The notes: generated by a model from the letters alone, not told the origin. 64,000 nucleotides of DNA from CAMTUH01 sp947084935 (GCA_947084935.1 CAMTUH010000009.1:20258-84257), one strand, 5' to 3'; counted from the first letter of the stretch, positions 42,716 through 53,026 are shown. Translations and numbers: made by a program.

Positions 42716-44416
42716 CTAACGTTTAGAAAAATATAATTTTTCAAACTCCTCACGTGACAATGGGACTGAAAAATAGTAGCCCTGAGCAAACAGACATTGT
42801 TTTTCCCTCAGCAACTTAGCCTGACTCTTCTGAGTCACTCCTTCAGCAATAACAGAAATTTTTAACGACTTTCCAACTTTAATAATGCTATCGATAATTT
42901 GAATTATGCCCCGATTCTGCGGAAATTCCCGCAAAAACTTCTGATCAATTTTTAAATAGGAAACGGGAAGCTTCTGTAGAAAGTACAACGACGTATAACC
43001 CGAACCGAAATCATCAATAGAGAAATTAACTCCCAGCTTATGAATTTGATTCATCACGCGCGTAGCTTTTGCTATGTCACGTATCAAAGCCGTTTCGGTT
43101 ATTTCCAACACTAACACTAAATTTTTACGAAAAGCAGCATGTTTTTTTATAAAATTAATAAACCATTTTTTAAAATGGAGGCTGTGCAATTCCGAGGCGC
43201 TGAGATTAATAGCAAGCATAAAATTATTCAAGGATTTTGGATACTTTCTCTGCCATTCTAAAAATTGTAAGCACGCAGTTTCAACAACCCATTGATCAAT
43301 GCTCTCAATAAGCCCAGATTTCTCAGCGATTGGAATGAAGCGCATGGGTTTCACGTTCCCAAGCGTATTATTTTTCCATCTCAGGAGAACCTCGACACCA
43401 CAAATTTCATTTTTATTAGGTGTTAAAGCCACAATCGGTTGATAAACTAGCCGAAACTCTTCTTTGCTAACTGCATTGCATAATTCATTTTCGATTAATA
43501 TATTTTTTAATATTAATCTGTGCATTCTTTCGGAAAAATAATTATATGACCCAGGCCCTCGATTCTTTGCATGCGATAATGCAATTTCAGCATCCCGTAT
43601 CATTTTATCCGCAGAACTTCCCGAAAGAGAAAAATTCGAAATTCCAATGCAAGTGGTACAACTGATTTGGATTCCCTTAAAAGTAAAAGGTTTTTTAAAA
43701 ACGTTAATTAATCGTCTCGCTATTTTATCCGCCATACGGTAATCGAAGTTTTTTCTGGTAACGAAAATAGTAAATTCATCTCCGGCTTGTTTAGAAAGGA
43801 CATCTTGATGCCGCAATGTTTTCTGAATACGCCCCGCTATCTTCTTTAAAAGTTGATCGCCGTACGGACGCCCGTGAATATTATTCACTTTTTTAAAGTG
43901 ATCAATATTTAAGTAAAAAAGAATCACTTCAATATCTTTTCTATCTTTGGCTTTAGACAAAACTTTTTTTAGCTCTTCGTAAAAATAATGCTGATTGGGC
44001 AACTGGGTCAGAAAGTCATAGTAGGCGCGCGCATGTAATTTTTTTTGAAGATTCTTTTGATCCGTAACATCTCTTATCACTGCGCAAGCAAACAACCCTT
44101 GATCAGTTTTAATGGGAGATAGGCTGATATCCACAGGCACTTCACGGCCATCTTTGGTCAACGCAAAAAGGTCTAAGCCACTGCCCATAGCTCGTTTTGT
44201 AGGATTTAAAAAATAAAACTCGCGATGCTTAGCATGCATTATACGAAAACGTTCGGGAAGCAAAATCTCTAAAATTTTTCCCAGCAGCTCATCACGGGAG
44301 TAGCCAAAAAATTTCTCTGCCTGCTGATTAAGCAATACAATCTTACCCGATTCATCCACGACAACAATCGCATCCGGTAAGTCTTCAATCAATTTTTTGT
44401 TTATTGTTTCCACCAC
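42716..44416 (-). CDS. PAS-GGDEF-EAL cyclic-di-GMP signalling protein
   Basis: The 566-residue protein has a PAS domain (residues ~5-120), a GGDEF domain (~130-295) and an EAL domain (~310-555). The GGDEF signature is changed to AGDEF (SKQAGDEFTIFV). The EAL signature is changed to EVL (GVEVLLRW). The other phosphodiesterase residues are present (INLSASEL, LVLEITETALI, IDDFGSGYTSL, LKIDQKFL, VIAEGVTQ, AQGYYFSVPL). It is probably a phosphodiesterase with a regulatory or weak cyclase domain. No membrane segment is seen. It is convergent with the desaturase and divergent from the epimerase. Confidence 0.9.
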   Translation of the reverse strand: MVETINKKLIEDLPDAIVVVDESGKIVLLNQQAEKFFGYSRDELLGKILEILLPERFRIMHAKHREFYFLNPTKRAMGSGLDLFALTKDGREVPVDISLSPIKTDQGLFACAVIRDVTDQKNLQKKLHARAYYDFLTQLPNQHYFYEELKKVLSKAKDRKDIEVILFYLNIDHFKKVNNIHGRPYGDQLLKKIAGRIQKTLRHQDVLSKQAGDEFTIFVTRKNFDYRMADKIARRLINVFKKPFTFKGIQISCTTCIGISNFSLSGSSADKMIRDAEIALSHAKNRGPGSYNYFSERMHRLILKNILIENELCNAVSKEEFRLVYQPIVALTPNKNEICGVEVLLRWKNNTLGNVKPMRFIPIAEKSGLIESIDQWVVETACLQFLEWQRKYPKSLNNFMLAINLSASELHSLHFKKWFINFIKKHAAFRKNLVLVLEITETALIRDIAKATRVMNQIHKLGVNFSIDDFGSGYTSLYFLQKLPVSYLKIDQKFLREFPQNRGIIQIIDSIIKVGKSLKISVIAEGVTQKSQAKLLREKQCLFAQGYYFSVPLSREEFEKLYFSKR

Positions 44417-44480
44417 TATTTAAAGTATAACAAAAACAAGGATCAGCAGCGAATGCCTGCGCAAGGGCTATCCTGTGTTA

Positions 44481-44489
44481 TGCTATAAT
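44481..44489 (+). promoter_or_regulatory. Extended -10 promoter before the epimerase gene
   Basis: TGCTATAAT is a perfect extended -10 element, 27 bases before the epimerase start codon. No good -35 is visible. A GGAG lies 11 bases before the start codon. Confidence 0.5.
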
Positions 44490-44516
44490 TGTAAATGGAA
44501 TGGAGCAAACCTACCC

Positions 44517-45491
44517 ATGCGTGTACTGATCACAGGCGGCGCAGCATTTATTGGATCCCATCTCACGGAATATCATCTTGCAAAAGGCGATGAAGTCTTC
44601 GTCGTTGACGATTTAAGCACGGGAACTCGCGATAACATATCCCACTTTGAAAAAAATAAAAATCTCCGCTTTGAGGTTGCGGATATTCTTACGTGGCCAG
44701 GTATTTGGGACGCGGGGAAATGGGCGGACCGCGTTTACCACCTGGCAGCAGTCGTAGGTGTATTCCGCGCCTTATCAGACCCTATCAAAGTGCTTGCCAC
44801 CAACGTGGCCGGATGCGAGCGTTTATTACGCGCCGTGCATTTAAATCCACGCAAACCCGTCACGCTCATTGCATCCAGTTCTGAAGTATACGGTTTTAAT
44901 CCCAGCTTACTGCTTCAGGAAGAAAACGATTTTATGCTTAAATCCAGCGCGCTGATTCAACGCAGCTACGCCATCAGCAAACTTACGGATGAAGCATTTG
45001 CCGTGGCTTATGCAACTAAATTTAACGACAACATTATTATCGTGCGATTATTCAATACCATTGGACCTCGACAAACGGGTCGATATGGCATGGTTGTTCC
45101 CCGTTTTATCAAGCAAGCCGTTCACAATAAACCCATCACTATTTATGGCGATGGCAAACAAAGGCGTTCGTTTTGCGACGTACGCGACACGATAACGATG
45201 CTTGATCGGCTTACCGCAACCCCATTGGCTATTGGGAAAATTATTAACGTTGGCAATAGCCACGAAGTGAGTATCGAAGAATTAGCACAATTGGTTCGTG
45301 CGCTCACCAACAGCCAATCTACTTTCAAATATCTCTCGTATCAAGAAGCCTATGGTATGGCGTTTGAAGATACCCTCCGCAGAAAGCCCGACTTAACACG
45401 ATTGCACGAGTTGATTTCCTACGACTACCGCTGGACCCTTACCGACACTCTAAAAGACCTGATCGGCGCTATGAGGAAACTTCCTCACTGA
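44517..45491 (+). CDS. NAD-dependent nucleotide-sugar epimerase/dehydratase
   Basis: This extended short-chain dehydrogenase of 324 residues resembles UDP-glucuronate decarboxylases and 4-epimerases that make surface-sugar precursors. It has the cofactor start MRVLITGGAAFIGSHL, in which the middle glycine of the usual GGxGFIG is Ala. It also has the catalytic RSYAISK (Tyr-x-x-x-Lys), SSSEVYG, NTIGPRQTGRYGMVVPRFI and ITIYGDGKQRRSFCDVRD. The ATG at 44517 gives the correct N terminus. The frame upstream to 44475 adds 14 unusual residues. The 3' end overlaps that of the RND pump gene by 23 bases. Confidence 0.88.
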   Translation: MRVLITGGAAFIGSHLTEYHLAKGDEVFVVDDLSTGTRDNISHFEKNKNLRFEVADILTWPGIWDAGKWADRVYHLAAVVGVFRALSDPIKVLATNVAGCERLLRAVHLNPRKPVTLIASSSEVYGFNPSLLLQEENDFMLKSSALIQRSYAISKLTDEAFAVAYATKFNDNIIIVRLFNTIGPRQTGRYGMVVPRFIKQAVHNKPITIYGDGKQRRSFCDVRDTITMLDRLTATPLAIGKIINVGNSHEVSIEELAQLVRALTNSQSTFKYLSYQEAYGMAFEDTLRRKPDLTRLHELISYDYRWTLTDTLKDLIGAMRKLPH

Positions 45492-48400
45492 GTTCTTTTC
45501 GCTTGCTGTGATCCACGGCTAAGAGCAGATACATCGAAGGAACGACAAATAGAGTAAACAACGTTCCAATCGAAATTCCCGTCGCGATCACCAAACCAAT
45601 ATCAAAACGACTTACCGCACCCGCTCCACTGGCCATAATCAGCGGAACGACACCAAACACCATTGCGGCCGTAGTCATTAAAATCGGTCGGAATCGAACA
45701 CCGGCCGCAGTTTCAACGGCTTCGCGCTTACTTTTTCCTTCGAGCTGTAAATCATTCGCAAATTGTACGATCAAAATACCGTGCTTACTGATCAAACCAA
45801 TTAATGTCACCAACCCCACTTCCGTATAGATATTTAATGTTGCTCCACCAATTCCTAAACTGATAAAAATCATAGCTCCACAAATAGACAGCGGCACACT
45901 GATCAGCACAATCAGCGGATCTCGAAAACTGTTAAATAACACGGCCAACGAGAGAAAAATAATAATGAGCGCAAAAAAGAAAGTTACTATGAGTGCTGTG
46001 CTTTCTTGCATGTATTGTCGAGACTGTCCAGCGTAATCAACGGTATAACCTTTCGGCAACACTTGTTTAGCGATATTTTGAAAAATCCCCAATGCTTTCC
46101 CCATGGTTATCCCCGGCGCTGCAATGGCAGAAATCGTCACTGAATTCAGTTGTTGAAAATGATTCACGGCTTCGGGAACGACTTCATTTTTTAGTGATGC
46201 TACTGTTGACAGCAGAATACTCTTGCCGCCAGCTGTGTTGATGTAGTAATTCAGTATGTCGCTTGCGTTTAAACGATCTTGGCGAATCATCTGCGGTATT
46301 ACCTGATACGAACGGCCCATATAATTAAAATAATTGACGTACGCCTCACTCAATGCTGCCGCTAACGTATTTCCTAAATCCTGCATGTTAAGGCCAAATT
46401 CCGAAATTTTATCCCGATTTAATTGAATGGTGGTTTGCAATTTATCAATTTTGAGGTCGGGATCAATATATAAAAAAGCCCCTGTTGTAAACGCCTTTTG
46501 AATGATTTCGTGTGATAAGGTATTGAGCGTGTAAAAATCGCTTGCGGTTTTAACGACAAACTGAATCGGCAAACCGCTGCCACCACCCGGCAAAGAAGGT
46601 GGCTGAAAGGCGGCTAGCTTTGCACCAGCGATGCCACTAAATTTCCGTTGCACCTGGGGCTGCAATTGATTCGAGGTGAGTTTTCGCTTGTCCCAGGGCA
46701 CTAACACCATCCCGTCAATACTGGAATTAAGTGTAGCCGCACTGTTTGAACCACTCGTGCCGTCAATTTGAAACGTATGCTGTGTCTCGGGATAGCTCGT
46801 AAAAACGTTATTGACTTGATTCGAATAAACATTCGTCTGATAAATCGATGCATTAGCCGCTGCAGTGAGCTGGGCTAATATGATTCCCTGATCTTCTTGG
46901 GGGGCGAGCTCCGATTGCGACGAGACAAATAAGAAATAATTACTGAATAAAATAATCGCCGCAAACACAACAACTACGGGTAAATAATTCAAGACACCTT
47001 TCAATCGATTTTCATACCCACGCCGCAGACGGTCAAACTGGCGATCGATGAAATGCATTAATCGTTGCTTCCCTTTTGCTTGAAGCGGCTTTAGCATGCG
47101 CGAACACATCATTGGGGACAAGGTAAGTGCGATAACGGCTGAAACCGTGACTGCACCCGCCAGCGTAAAAGCAAATTCGGTAAATAACGCACCCGTTAAT
47201 CCCGTCATAAAACCAATCGGAAGATAGACGGCAACCAATACCACGGTAATAGCAACAATGGGCTTCGTTAATTCTCGAACGCTGAGTATTGCTGCTTCAA
47301 ACGGGGAAACTCCATCGTCGATATGACGATGCACGTTTTCAACAACAATGATGGCATCGTCAACGACCAATCCAATCGCCAACACCAGTGCTAACAACGT
47401 TAATAAATTAATGGAGTATCCTAAAAGATACATCACAAAAAACGTACCGATCACCGACAAAGGAATAGCAATAACGGGAATAATCAGCGACCGGATGGAC
47501 GCGAGGAAGATAAAAACGACAACGGTGACAATTAAAAATGCCTCCAACAAAGATTGGATGACTTCTTTAATGGAAGAATCCACAAATTCACTGGCGTCGT
47601 AAACAATATTGGCATCGATTCCTTGTGGCAATTGATTTTGAATATCGGCAAAGACTTTTTTTACATTTGAAATGACTTCCAAAAGATTGGCATCGGGCGC
47701 CGTAACGATACCAATATAAACTGCCGTTTTTCCATCGAATTTAACATTCATGTCATAATTTTGTGCGCCCAACGTGACTCGAGCGACGTCTTTCAAACGG
47801 ATAATCGTATTATTATCAGCTCGGATGACCATATTACGAAATTGATCCACGTTCGTCAGTGCCGTGCTGGCGGTTAAATTCAACGTATACGTTTGTCCAT
47901 CGGTACGACCTGCTGGCGCTACGAAGTTATTTGCCCCCAGAACTTGCCTCACCTCCGCCGGTGAAATATGATAGCCCGCCAACTTCACTGGATCCAACCA
48001 CGCACGAACCGCAATCAGCCGTCCACCGAGAATCTGCGCTTGCTGCACGCCAACGACTGCTTGTAACTTCGGCTGAGCGACGCGCAATACGTAATCCGTC
48101 ACTTTGTTGCTCGGTAAATCCTTGCTGTAAAAACCGATATACATCGAATCAATACTCTGTGCGATCGATACAGAGACGCTGGGAACTAAAGTACCTTGCG
48201 GCAATTGATTGACTACACTATTAACCTGCGTGTTAATTTCCGTCAGTGCTTTATCCGCATCGTAATTCAATAATAAATTCGCAATAATCGTATTGGTATT
48301 TTGTATGCTGTTTGCTGTCATGTAATCGATGCCGTTCGCTTGAGCAATCGCATTTTCCAGCGGCGTTGAAATAAAAGCAGCGATGGTGCTCGGATCAGCA

Positions 48401-48561
48401 CCCGTGAAGGTCGTTGAAATCGATACAATTGCACTTTCAATGGTAGGATATTGTTGGATCGGCAACTCACCAATTGAACGTAAGCCCAATACGAAAATCA
48501 ATAAACTGATGACCATCGAAAGAACGGGGCGTCGGACAAAAATATCGATGGCTCGTTTCAT
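45469..48561 (-). CDS. RND multidrug efflux transporter, HAE1 family
   Basis: This is the inner-membrane proton-driven pump of a tripartite efflux system, 1030 residues as is normal. It has twelve membrane segments in the 1+6+5 pattern, the start MKRAIDIFVRRPVLSMVISL, and the GxxxDDAIIVVENVHRHI motif with both transport aspartates. It also has LTLSPMMCSRML and the periplasmic porter repeats. Substrate range is not predictable. The operon order read leftward is outer-membrane factor, fusion protein, pump. The 3' end overlaps the convergent epimerase gene. Confidence 0.94.
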   Translation of the reverse strand: MKRAIDIFVRRPVLSMVISLLIFVLGLRSIGELPIQQYPTIESAIVSISTTFTGADPSTIAAFISTPLENAIAQANGIDYMTANSIQNTNTIIANLLLNYDADKALTEINTQVNSVVNQLPQGTLVPSVSVSIAQSIDSMYIGFYSKDLPSNKVTDYVLRVAQPKLQAVVGVQQAQILGGRLIAVRAWLDPVKLAGYHISPAEVRQVLGANNFVAPAGRTDGQTYTLNLTASTALTNVDQFRNMVIRADNNTIIRLKDVARVTLGAQNYDMNVKFDGKTAVYIGIVTAPDANLLEVISNVKKVFADIQNQLPQGIDANIVYDASEFVDSSIKEVIQSLLEAFLIVTVVVFIFLASIRSLIIPVIAIPLSVIGTFFVMYLLGYSINLLTLLALVLAIGLVVDDAIIVVENVHRHIDDGVSPFEAAILSVRELTKPIVAITVVLVAVYLPIGFMTGLTGALFTEFAFTLAGAVTVSAVIALTLSPMMCSRMLKPLQAKGKQRLMHFIDRQFDRLRRGYENRLKGVLNYLPVVVVFAAIILFSNYFLFVSSQSELAPQEDQGIILAQLTAAANASIYQTNVYSNQVNNVFTSYPETQHTFQIDGTSGSNSAATLNSSIDGMVLVPWDKRKLTSNQLQPQVQRKFSGIAGAKLAAFQPPSLPGGGSGLPIQFVVKTASDFYTLNTLSHEIIQKAFTTGAFLYIDPDLKIDKLQTTIQLNRDKISEFGLNMQDLGNTLAAALSEAYVNYFNYMGRSYQVIPQMIRQDRLNASDILNYYINTAGGKSILLSTVASLKNEVVPEAVNHFQQLNSVTISAIAAPGITMGKALGIFQNIAKQVLPKGYTVDYAGQSRQYMQESTALIVTFFFALIIIFLSLAVLFNSFRDPLIVLISVPLSICGAMIFISLGIGGATLNIYTEVGLVTLIGLISKHGILIVQFANDLQLEGKSKREAVETAAGVRFRPILMTTAAMVFGVVPLIMASGAGAVSRFDIGLVIATGISIGTLFTLFVVPSMYLLLAVDHSKRKELSEEVSS

Positions 48562-48572
48562 ATTCCTTGAAC

Positions 48573-49721
48573 CTATTCTCCGGTCACGCGCGGATCGGGA
48601 TTATCGGAGGGCTGCACCGTATTGTTCATAATAACCAGACTGCCGTTTTGTAATTTTAATTGTCCACTGGTTACTATCCAATCACCAACCTGCACCCCTT
48701 TGAGCACAGAAATTTGATCACCACGCGTATCCCCCGTCGTGACAAAAACCTGATTGGCCTGCCAAACTGGTTTACCATTTTTTTGTTGATTCGTTTTTTT
48801 CAAGACATAAACATAGTCGCCGTAAGGATTGTACGTAATGGCTGCTTGCGGCAAGGTGATAAAATTTTTCGGTGAACCCGTAATGAGCTCCACGTTCACA
48901 AACATACCGGGTAATAACAGATTTTTCGGATTCGGCAATGTACCTTCAACGACGACATTGCGCGTATTATCGTCTACTTCCGGATTAATCGTTGTAACCT
49001 CCCCTTTAAACGTCTGCTTTTGAAAACTATCGATAGCAACGCTTACGGCTTCCCCTAACTTTAATTCCGACAACGATTCTTGCGGCACGTTAAAATCTAC
49101 GTAAATCGGATCGAGGGTTTGTAATACCACAACGCTGTCACCGGGATTAAGATACTGTCCCGGATTTATGAGAGATATACCTAATTTACCGGCAAATGGT
49201 GCGCGAATAGTTTTTTCGGCAATGACGGCTTCTTGTTGAGCGACATCGGCAGCCGTGCTTTTGAAATTCGAGTCATCCGATGCTAATTGCTCTGCACTCA
49301 CCGCACCAATTTTATATTGACGCTTATTCCGATCGTACGTAATTTTAGCGAACGCGGCCTCGGCTTCTAACGCATGCAATTTTGCAACGTCGGGGTCAAT
49401 ATTTAATTGCACCAAAAGAGTATCTTTTTTTACAAACTCACCCCCATTGAAATAAATACCCACCACCATGCCCGATAATTGAGTCGTGACGTTAACGCCT
49501 TTTACCGTGCGCAAACTGCCCGTTGCCGTTAATCGCGATTGCCACGGCGCTTCTTGTGCCTGCAGAGCAGAGATCGTATAAATTTGCATTTGGTTTGCTT
49601 TAGCAAATTTTGCTATCTCTTTTTTTTCAATCATTTTAAAAATAAAAACGGCGCCAAAAAGAACACCCACGCCAATAAGCATCCAAATCATTCGGGTTAT
49701 TGTTTTGGTCGTTTTACTCAT
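48573..49721 (-). CDS. Periplasmic membrane fusion protein of the RND system
   Basis: This HlyD/AcrA-type adaptor links the pump to the outer-membrane channel. The 382-residue protein has an N-terminal membrane anchor (residues ~8-28), lipoyl halves (SGMVVGIYFNGGEFVKKDTLLVQL and IRAPFAGKLGISLINPGQYL), a short alpha hairpin, and a beta barrel with the usual VNVELITGSPKNFITLP. I chose the ATG at 49721, which overlaps the outer-membrane factor's stop codon (ATGA). The frame extends seven codons further without a better signal. It lacks a lipobox. Confidence 0.92.
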   Translation of the reverse strand: MSKTTKTITRMIWMLIGVGVLFGAVFIFKMIEKKEIAKFAKANQMQIYTISALQAQEAPWQSRLTATGSLRTVKGVNVTTQLSGMVVGIYFNGGEFVKKDTLLVQLNIDPDVAKLHALEAEAAFAKITYDRNKRQYKIGAVSAEQLASDDSNFKSTAADVAQQEAVIAEKTIRAPFAGKLGISLINPGQYLNPGDSVVVLQTLDPIYVDFNVPQESLSELKLGEAVSVAIDSFQKQTFKGEVTTINPEVDDNTRNVVVEGTLPNPKNLLLPGMFVNVELITGSPKNFITLPQAAITYNPYGDYVYVLKKTNQQKNGKPVWQANQVFVTTGDTRGDQISVLKGVQVGDWIVTSGQLKLQNGSLVIMNNTVQPSDNPDPRVTGE

Positions 49722-51199
49722 AGATTTTTGCCTCGCCACCAACCACCCCCCAGGGCTTGAAATAAGGCCGCTGTATCCGCGTATCTTTGTGCTTGTGCTT
49801 TAATTCGATTAATTTTAGCTTTTTCATATTGCTGCTCGGCCGTCAACACGTTCAGAAAATTCTGTCCCCCTAACCGAAATCGCTGTCTAGTAATGATAAA
49901 GGTTTTCTGGGCGGATATTTCCGCTTTTTTTTGTGCTTTAAATTCATCGGTGTCAATCACAAGAGCTTGCAGTGCATCCGCAACGTTTTGAAAGGCCTGC
50001 AATACCGTTTGACGGTACTGAGCAAACGCTGCTTGATAGGCATCCACCGCCGCACGTCGCTCTGCAATCAACTCCCCACCATGAAAAATCGGCTGTAACA
50101 TTTTCCCGGCCAGATTCCACACCACACTGCTCGGGGTGAATAATACGTTAAGCTGACCCGCAACGTATCCAAAGCTTGCACTCAGGGGAAATTGAGGCAA
50201 TAAATTAGCGGTGGCGACACCGATATTTGCACTGGCGACGTGGAGTTGTGCTGCTGCGGCCTGCACGTCGGGTCGCTGTTGTACTAATTGAGAAGGCACG
50301 CTGAGCGGTAAATGCGTCGGTAAATGCAGGGCATCGAGACTCAACGGCGGCAAACGACTCTGACTCGGAAGTTCACCGACTAATACCGCCAGGGCATTCT
50401 GCGATTGCGCTAATTGCACCTGCAGCGGCGGAATCAATGCTTCCGTTTGTGCTAATTGGGTCTCTTGAGTTAATACGTCTTCGTACGAAACACCGCCCAG
50501 AGTGAGTTGCTGCTTCATGACAGAGACCAATTTCGCTTCTTCCCGAATGAGTTCACGAGTTGCTTGGACCTGCGCCTGAAAATTTGCGACGGCAATCGCC
50601 GTTGTGACGATGTTCGACGTTAACGACAGATAAGTTGCCGCGAGTTGATACCGTTCGTAATCGACCTGCGCGCGCGAGGCTTCGACTTGTCGCCTCAGAC
50701 CACCAAACACATCCAGCGTGTAACTGGCGTTCACCGCCGTGTTATAAACCGTGAAAATATTTGCCGTGTTTGAACCACCCGTCGGTCCTACTCCGGCCGC
50801 CAAACTGGAGGTACGCGTACGCTGTGCCAGCGCTTGTAAATCAACTGAAGGAAACAACAAATTGCCAATCGTAGCGCGTAAATTTTGTTGCGCTTGACGC
50901 AAAGTGGCTTCTGCCCCTGCTAAGGTTGGGCTGTTCGCAAGACCGGTTCGTATTAAATAATTCAACCCGGGAGAGCGGAACAATCGCCACCACTCCGCGG
51001 GGATATTCCTGCCCAACTGAAGGTACTGCGCTTGACCCACTTGACCCGCCTCTGCTACCGAGGCTGTCTTCTTTGGCAAAGGTGTTTTGGTGTAGGAAGT
51101 AGTCTTGGGAGGAGGCGGTGAATGGAAGTCAGGGCCAACTGCGCAACCGGTTAACACTAAGCCCGCAATGACTGCGATGAATCCAGAAAACTTACGCAT
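49718..51199 (-). CDS. Outer-membrane efflux lipoprotein, NodT/OprM type
   Basis: This TolC-like channel is the outermost part of the RND system. The 493-residue protein has a lipoprotein signal with lipobox LTGC (Cys19), then CAVGPDFHSPPPP typical of NodT proteins. Two OEP repeats follow with AEWWRLFRSPGLNYLI, ANSPTLAGAEATLRQAQQN, and LPLSVPSQLVQQRPDVQAAAAQLHVA. It is the first gene of the operon and overlaps the fusion protein gene by four bases. Confidence 0.94.
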   Translation of the reverse strand: MRKFSGFIAVIAGLVLTGCAVGPDFHSPPPPKTTSYTKTPLPKKTASVAEAGQVGQAQYLQLGRNIPAEWWRLFRSPGLNYLIRTGLANSPTLAGAEATLRQAQQNLRATIGNLLFPSVDLQALAQRTRTSSLAAGVGPTGGSNTANIFTVYNTAVNASYTLDVFGGLRRQVEASRAQVDYERYQLAATYLSLTSNIVTTAIAVANFQAQVQATRELIREEAKLVSVMKQQLTLGGVSYEDVLTQETQLAQTEALIPPLQVQLAQSQNALAVLVGELPSQSRLPPLSLDALHLPTHLPLSVPSQLVQQRPDVQAAAAQLHVASANIGVATANLLPQFPLSASFGYVAGQLNVLFTPSSVVWNLAGKMLQPIFHGGELIAERRAAVDAYQAAFAQYRQTVLQAFQNVADALQALVIDTDEFKAQKKAEISAQKTFIITRQRFRLGGQNFLNVLTAEQQYEKAKINRIKAQAQRYADTAALFQALGGGWWRGKNL

Positions 51200-51358
51200 G
51201 TCCTTGGTGATCCATTCGTTCGTCGATCCATCTGTTTTTCTATACTTTATAGAATCTTACCAGAAGATCATCTACTGGCCCAGCGCCATGACATACCTGA
51301 CTTCTGGCTAATAATACCTTACACTGTGCAGATAATTTACAGTGATGGGTATTTAATC

Positions 51359-53026
51359 ATGTCTCGTCAACCGAATAAACTGAACCCAGATATTAAAAAG
51401 TCTCGCAAAGCTCAAGAAAACCAAACTCTTAACGAGCAACCACCGGGTCGCTCATCGATCCAGCGTAACCACGCTTCTCCGGATACTACAGCCCTCGTGT
51501 TTATGACCCTTCTGGTATTCGGCAGCCTGCTCATGATCGCAGCGGCGAATGAAGCCAATGCGCAAGACCCCGAAGAAAATATACGGAGCTCTCAAGACCT
51601 CGAGAATGATACCGCCATTACTGATGAAAATGTTTCCCAACAATTCGGTGTTGCAACAAAACCACCTTCTGCCTTGCTCACGACTTTACCTATGCCAACA
51701 CCCCCTATCGCTTCCAAAACTTCACCATCGTCATCTGTGACACCTAAACTATCGTCTACAGCATCTACGCTATTTAAACCTTCGGTTTCACCGTCACCGA
51801 CAAAACCGATGAACAAAATTGTCTTGAGGAAAAAAATCGAAACTAAAATTACTGTCAACAAATCATTACGTGATTTCTACAAAAAAAATCCGCATGCCTT
51901 AGATAACCACAAAAGTCTTCTAGTAAGTGCAATGACTGAACTCTATGAAAATCGATATGAACGCCAAAAAATTGAATGTTTGCTGGAGGGTAATAATTTT
52001 GAAATTATGCTGGTGCAAGGAAAAAGCAGTGACCGCTATCAGTTTCACGGCGCCTACTCATCACTACAACAAACAATATTATTCCCCATGGAATGGCTGA
52101 AGGAAGGTACCATCTACCCCCTTACCCAAATTTTATCTCATGAACTGAGGCACATGATGGACTCCTACCATAATGTGTTAATGGGCCAATGGATGATCGG
52201 CGACAACGCAGCAAGCGCACTGATCACCAGCGATACTGGCAGCAAAAAAAATTCCAATGGAAGCATTAAACCTTACCCTAATCTTGCTACCAATCAACAA
52301 AGCCAGTTAAGACTGCAGCAAGACCTGGACTTATATCGCTCCATTTTGAATGATTACAAAGGAATTAAAGAGCTTTACGACTTATTAACAACTCCCGAAC
52401 GATCCTTGTCAGCAGACAAAAAGAAAAGGGCCAACTCTTTTGTTGACCTGATAAAAAAAATTAATAATAAAAAGAATCTTTTCACCTTTCAAGAAGTCAT
52501 TCCCGAAGCGGATTATACCAACATGCGTGACCTGTTAAAGGATGCCCCCACCGGTGCATTCGTGCATCATGAAATTAAAATACCCTATACACCCAACTGG
52601 TACGATCAGATTTTGGGGGAACCTTATTCTAAACCAGACCCAACGACATACTGTGCTGCCGTTTTGAAAGTTTCCAAACGGGATGCGCATACGTTCGTGG
52701 CAACTTATGTGTACCTTCCTCCGGATTCCAGTATTAACGTTGGCTCATCGATTGAAGAATTCTTCACAAAAAATCCGAAATGGTTCGCTCAACACCTGTT
52801 AACACACTTCATCGAGAGAGGGTTTTCGGCGCGTCAAATTTACTATACAGCACCCCTACCGCAGCTCATTGCCGAATTTGCTGCTCACAGTGAGCAGCTG
52901 ATAACAGACGACGATAGACTATATAAATTGTTGTTCCCCAATTTACTGAAAATTTACCAAAACCGCGCCGCTGAAGCCGACAAGACATTGCACGCTTCCT
53001 CTGCTCCAAGAGTTACTGTTTCTTGA
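51359..53026 (+). CDS. Membrane-anchored orphan with an HExxH-like motif
   Basis: This 555-residue protein has a basic 44-residue N terminus and one hydrophobic segment (about residues 45-63) ending ANEANA before QDP, so it may be a cleaved signal or an anchor. A Pro/Ser/Thr-rich linker (~70-155) and a large domain follow. The domain has HELRHMMD (His261, Glu262, His265) and, later, APLPQLIAEFAAHSEQL, a possible third ligand. This resembles zincin metallopeptidases, but I recognise no family. The ATG at 51359 was chosen over 51326 because the extension has no role. The 3' end overlaps the malonyltransferase gene by 14 bases. Confidence 0.65.
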   Translation: MSRQPNKLNPDIKKSRKAQENQTLNEQPPGRSSIQRNHASPDTTALVFMTLLVFGSLLMIAAANEANAQDPEENIRSSQDLENDTAITDENVSQQFGVATKPPSALLTTLPMPTPPIASKTSPSSSVTPKLSSTASTLFKPSVSPSPTKPMNKIVLRKKIETKITVNKSLRDFYKKNPHALDNHKSLLVSAMTELYENRYERQKIECLLEGNNFEIMLVQGKSSDRYQFHGAYSSLQQTILFPMEWLKEGTIYPLTQILSHELRHMMDSYHNVLMGQWMIGDNAASALITSDTGSKKNSNGSIKPYPNLATNQQSQLRLQQDLDLYRSILNDYKGIKELYDLLTTPERSLSADKKKRANSFVDLIKKINNKKNLFTFQEVIPEADYTNMRDLLKDAPTGAFVHHEIKIPYTPNWYDQILGEPYSKPDPTTYCAAVLKVSKRDAHTFVATYVYLPPDSSINVGSSIEEFFTKNPKWFAQHLLTHFIERGFSARQIYYTAPLPQLIAEFAAHSEQLITDDDRLYKLLFPNLLKIYQNRAAEADKTLHASSAPRVTVS

